In this document: positions 5,740-6,993 of the stretch, in pieces
Layout of the letters: each line of letters begins with the position of its first letter
How positions within the stretch are numbered: the first letter of the stretch is position 1
Source of the DNA: an uncultured Flavobacterium sp.
Lineage (GTDB): Bacteria > Bacteroidota > Bacteroidia > Flavobacteriales > Flavobacteriaceae
DNA length: 6,993 nucleotides
Reading direction: 5' to 3'
Assembly (NCBI GenBank): GCA_946886675.1
Contig: CAMPIZ010000086.1
Span: 1-6,993 of the forward strand
Translations under genes and position numbers: made by a program
Notes under the pieces: generated by a model
The model's input: only the letters and a program-made list of their open reading frames with translations
The model's database searches: none
Told to the model about the DNA's origin: nothing

Positions 5740-6993
5740 GTAGGTGTTATCTACTTCTACAAAGGCTGTAGCTGTACAGCCATCAGCCGCAGTAACTTCA
5801 ACCGTGTAAGTTCCGGCAACGCCTTCAGTAATTACAATCTCTTCTCCAGTAGCTGTAAAACCTTCCGGCCCCGTCCAGTCGTAAGAGGCTCCTTCAAGCT
5901 CATCTGTGTTAGTTATAGAAATTACATATTCAAAATCTATACATCCATTTTCCAAAGTAACCTCAAAAGCGTTAATATTTTCATTAACGGTTATACTTTC
6001 TTCACTAAGGCAGCCATTACTGTTTATTTCAACACTATATACACCAGGCTCAGAAACCTCAACATCTGGAGCATCTACACCGTCCAGCAATATATCATCA
6101 TAATACCACTGATATGTTACTGCTTCTTCATCAAAGTTGGCCGCAGTTACAGAAATAACACCCGTCTGGCCTTCACAAAGTAATGTATTGCCCCCCAATG
6201 TAAAATCAGGCAATGCATTTACGGTTACATCTACTGAGGCCGTGGGAGAAGCACATTCATTTACAAGCACCATAACCTGATATGTACCAGAATTTAAAAG
6301 GCCGGCGCCTTCTATAAGCGGATTCTGTTCGGCAGAAGTAAAGCCATCCGGGCCGCTCCATTGATAGGTTGCGCCCTGTACTTCACTGGCCGAGAGCTGT
6401 ATATTTTCGCCTTCACAAACTGCTGCAACAGGTGCTGCCGTTGGAGCCTGCGGTATATCATTAACCGTAACCGTAATAACAGCCTCATCGGTAGTATCAC
6501 ACATTCCTGTTACAAAATATGTGAACTCATAAGTACCGGCTGCAAGGCCTTCTGTAGTAAGTATGCTTCCGGTAAATGCACCGCTTCCGGTAACATCCGT
6601 CCATATACCATCTTCATCATGGGGTTCGCTAAGATATTCTGCAAGGTCAATGTCTTCGCCGTCATTACAATAGTTTATATTGTTATCCTCCCCGGCATTC
6701 GCATTCATATTAGGAGATATGGTAAACGAAATTGTCTGGTCTATACAAGAGACAGGGTTGTCTGTATAAATTCTTACGTAATATGTTCCTGCATCTGTAG
6801 CAGAATTGAATGATAAGAAATCCAATGAACTTTCTGTACTTAATATTGTTGCCGGGGCACTTTCTTCCCACCATTCATAATTAAGGAAAGAGAAGTTGCT
6901 GACAAACAATTGTCCGTCTTCGCCATCACAAAGGCTTGTAGCCTCTATTTCCATTGGGTCAAGCTCGGTTATATCTACCTGTACATTCCTAAA
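5482..6993 (-). CDS. Tandem paralogue: T9SS type B cargo protein, 5' end beyond the window
   Basis: The frame stays open to the right edge, giving 503 visible residues with the N-terminus missing. A Met codon at 6954 is internal: the codons before it read FRNVQVDITELDP, which matches the interior of the neighbouring paralogue (751-763). In visible-residue numbering, the order is a WWEES-containing module (about 1-77), an NYCNDGE/SEPHD/TGMCDTTDEA module (about 95-180), Ig/PKD-like modules at about 186-260 (VCEGENIQLS), 262-340 (LCEGQTGVIS) and 341-416 (GPEGF), then the type B sorting domain (419-503). It should be a T9SS-exported surface or secreted protein like its neighbour. That it too has a signal peptide and the V-T-D-A-C-G modules is expected but not visible. 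Its TAA stop (5482-5484) lies 12 bp before the next ATG, with no terminator or obvious promoter in the gap, so the two are probably one transcription unit. Confidence 0.9.
   Translation of the reverse strand, partial: FRNVQVDITELDPMEIEATSLCDGEDGQLFVSNFSFLNYEWWEESAPATILSTESSLDFLSFNSATDAGTYYVRIYTDNPVSCIDQTISFTISPNMNANAGEDNNINYCNDGEDIDLAEYLSEPHDEDGIWTDVTGSGAFTGSILTTEGLAAGTYEFTYFVTGMCDTTDEAVITVTVNDIPQAPTAAPVAAVCEGENIQLSASEVQGATYQWSGPDGFTSAEQNPLIEGAGLLNSGTYQVMVLVNECASPTASVDVTVNALPDFTLGGNTLLCEGQTGVISVTAANFDEEAVTYQWYYDDILLDGVDAPDVEVSEPGVYSVEINSNGCLSEESITVNENINAFEVTLENGCIDFEYVISITNTDELEGASYDWTGPEGFTATGEEIVITEGVAGTYTVEVTAADGCTATAFVEVDNTYCKIPRGISPGDADINNNFDLSNLDAKNLQIFNRYGLKVYEKDNYKNEWYGQSDSGELPTGTYYYVVTLSAGKRVSGWVYLQRMVD

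Noticed and set aside
6361..6813. Open frame of 150 codons on the + strand opposite the upstream cargo gene
   Set aside because: It is an antisense shadow of a long, Cys/Thr/Val-rich coding region. Its translation is rich in Cys and Ile without any fold-like pattern, and it lies wholly within the better-supported gene.
5482..6954. A separate 490-residue gene starting at the ATG at 6954
   Set aside because: That Met aligns with an internal Met (764) of the paralogue. The frame is open upstream to the window edge and the codons there match the paralogue, and there is no signal peptide. It is an internal codon of a longer gene.
1711..6993. Mobile element or transposon explanation for the duplicated 1.5-kb segments
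   Set aside because: No transposase, terminal inverted repeats or target-site duplications are seen. The repeats are in-frame gene segments whose divergence is spread throughout, as in paralogues.

Overview
The window looks like a chromosomal piece of a Bacteroidota genome, most likely a member of the Flavobacteriaceae. Two things point there. The base composition is moderately AT-rich, with A-rich leaders and no strong Shine-Dalgarno sites. Two large secreted proteins end in the 'type B' C-terminal sorting domain of the type IX secretion system (T9SS), a system known from Bacteroidota.

Left part (1-1710, + strand): a short tail that may end an upstream gene is followed by a compact two-gene operon. 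It encodes an MlaE-family inner-membrane lipid-transport permease (133-873) and its MlaF-type ATPase (873-1685), which overlap by one base (TAATG). Together they should form the inner-membrane motor of an Mla/MCE phospholipid transport system. No MlaD/MCE, MlaB or MlaC gene is in the window, so the periplasmic partners must be encoded elsewhere. The operon ends in a strong hairpin (1674-1703) whose left arm runs through the last codons of mlaF. It is flanked by T-runs on both strands, so it can also stop transcription arriving from the convergent right-hand genes.

Right part (1711-6993, - strand): two large paralogous genes lie head-to-tail with only 12 bp between them. The downstream one (1711-5469) is complete: 1252 residues with a signal peptide, a long series of Cys-containing beta-rich modules marked by a recurring V-T-D-A-C-G motif, several Ig/PKD-like modules, and the T9SS type B sorting domain. 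The upstream one runs off the right edge. Its visible 503 residues align almost without gaps to the last 502 residues of its neighbour, with about three quarters of residues identical in the segments counted by hand. The pair looks like a tandem duplication of a surface or adhesin-like T9SS cargo gene. The ligand and exact role cannot be read from the sequence.

There are no RNA genes, insertion sequences, CRISPR arrays or frameshifts that I can support. Every stretch longer than 300 bases is coding. The most interesting element is the tandem cargo-protein pair. I see no convincing case for a wholly new biological system here.
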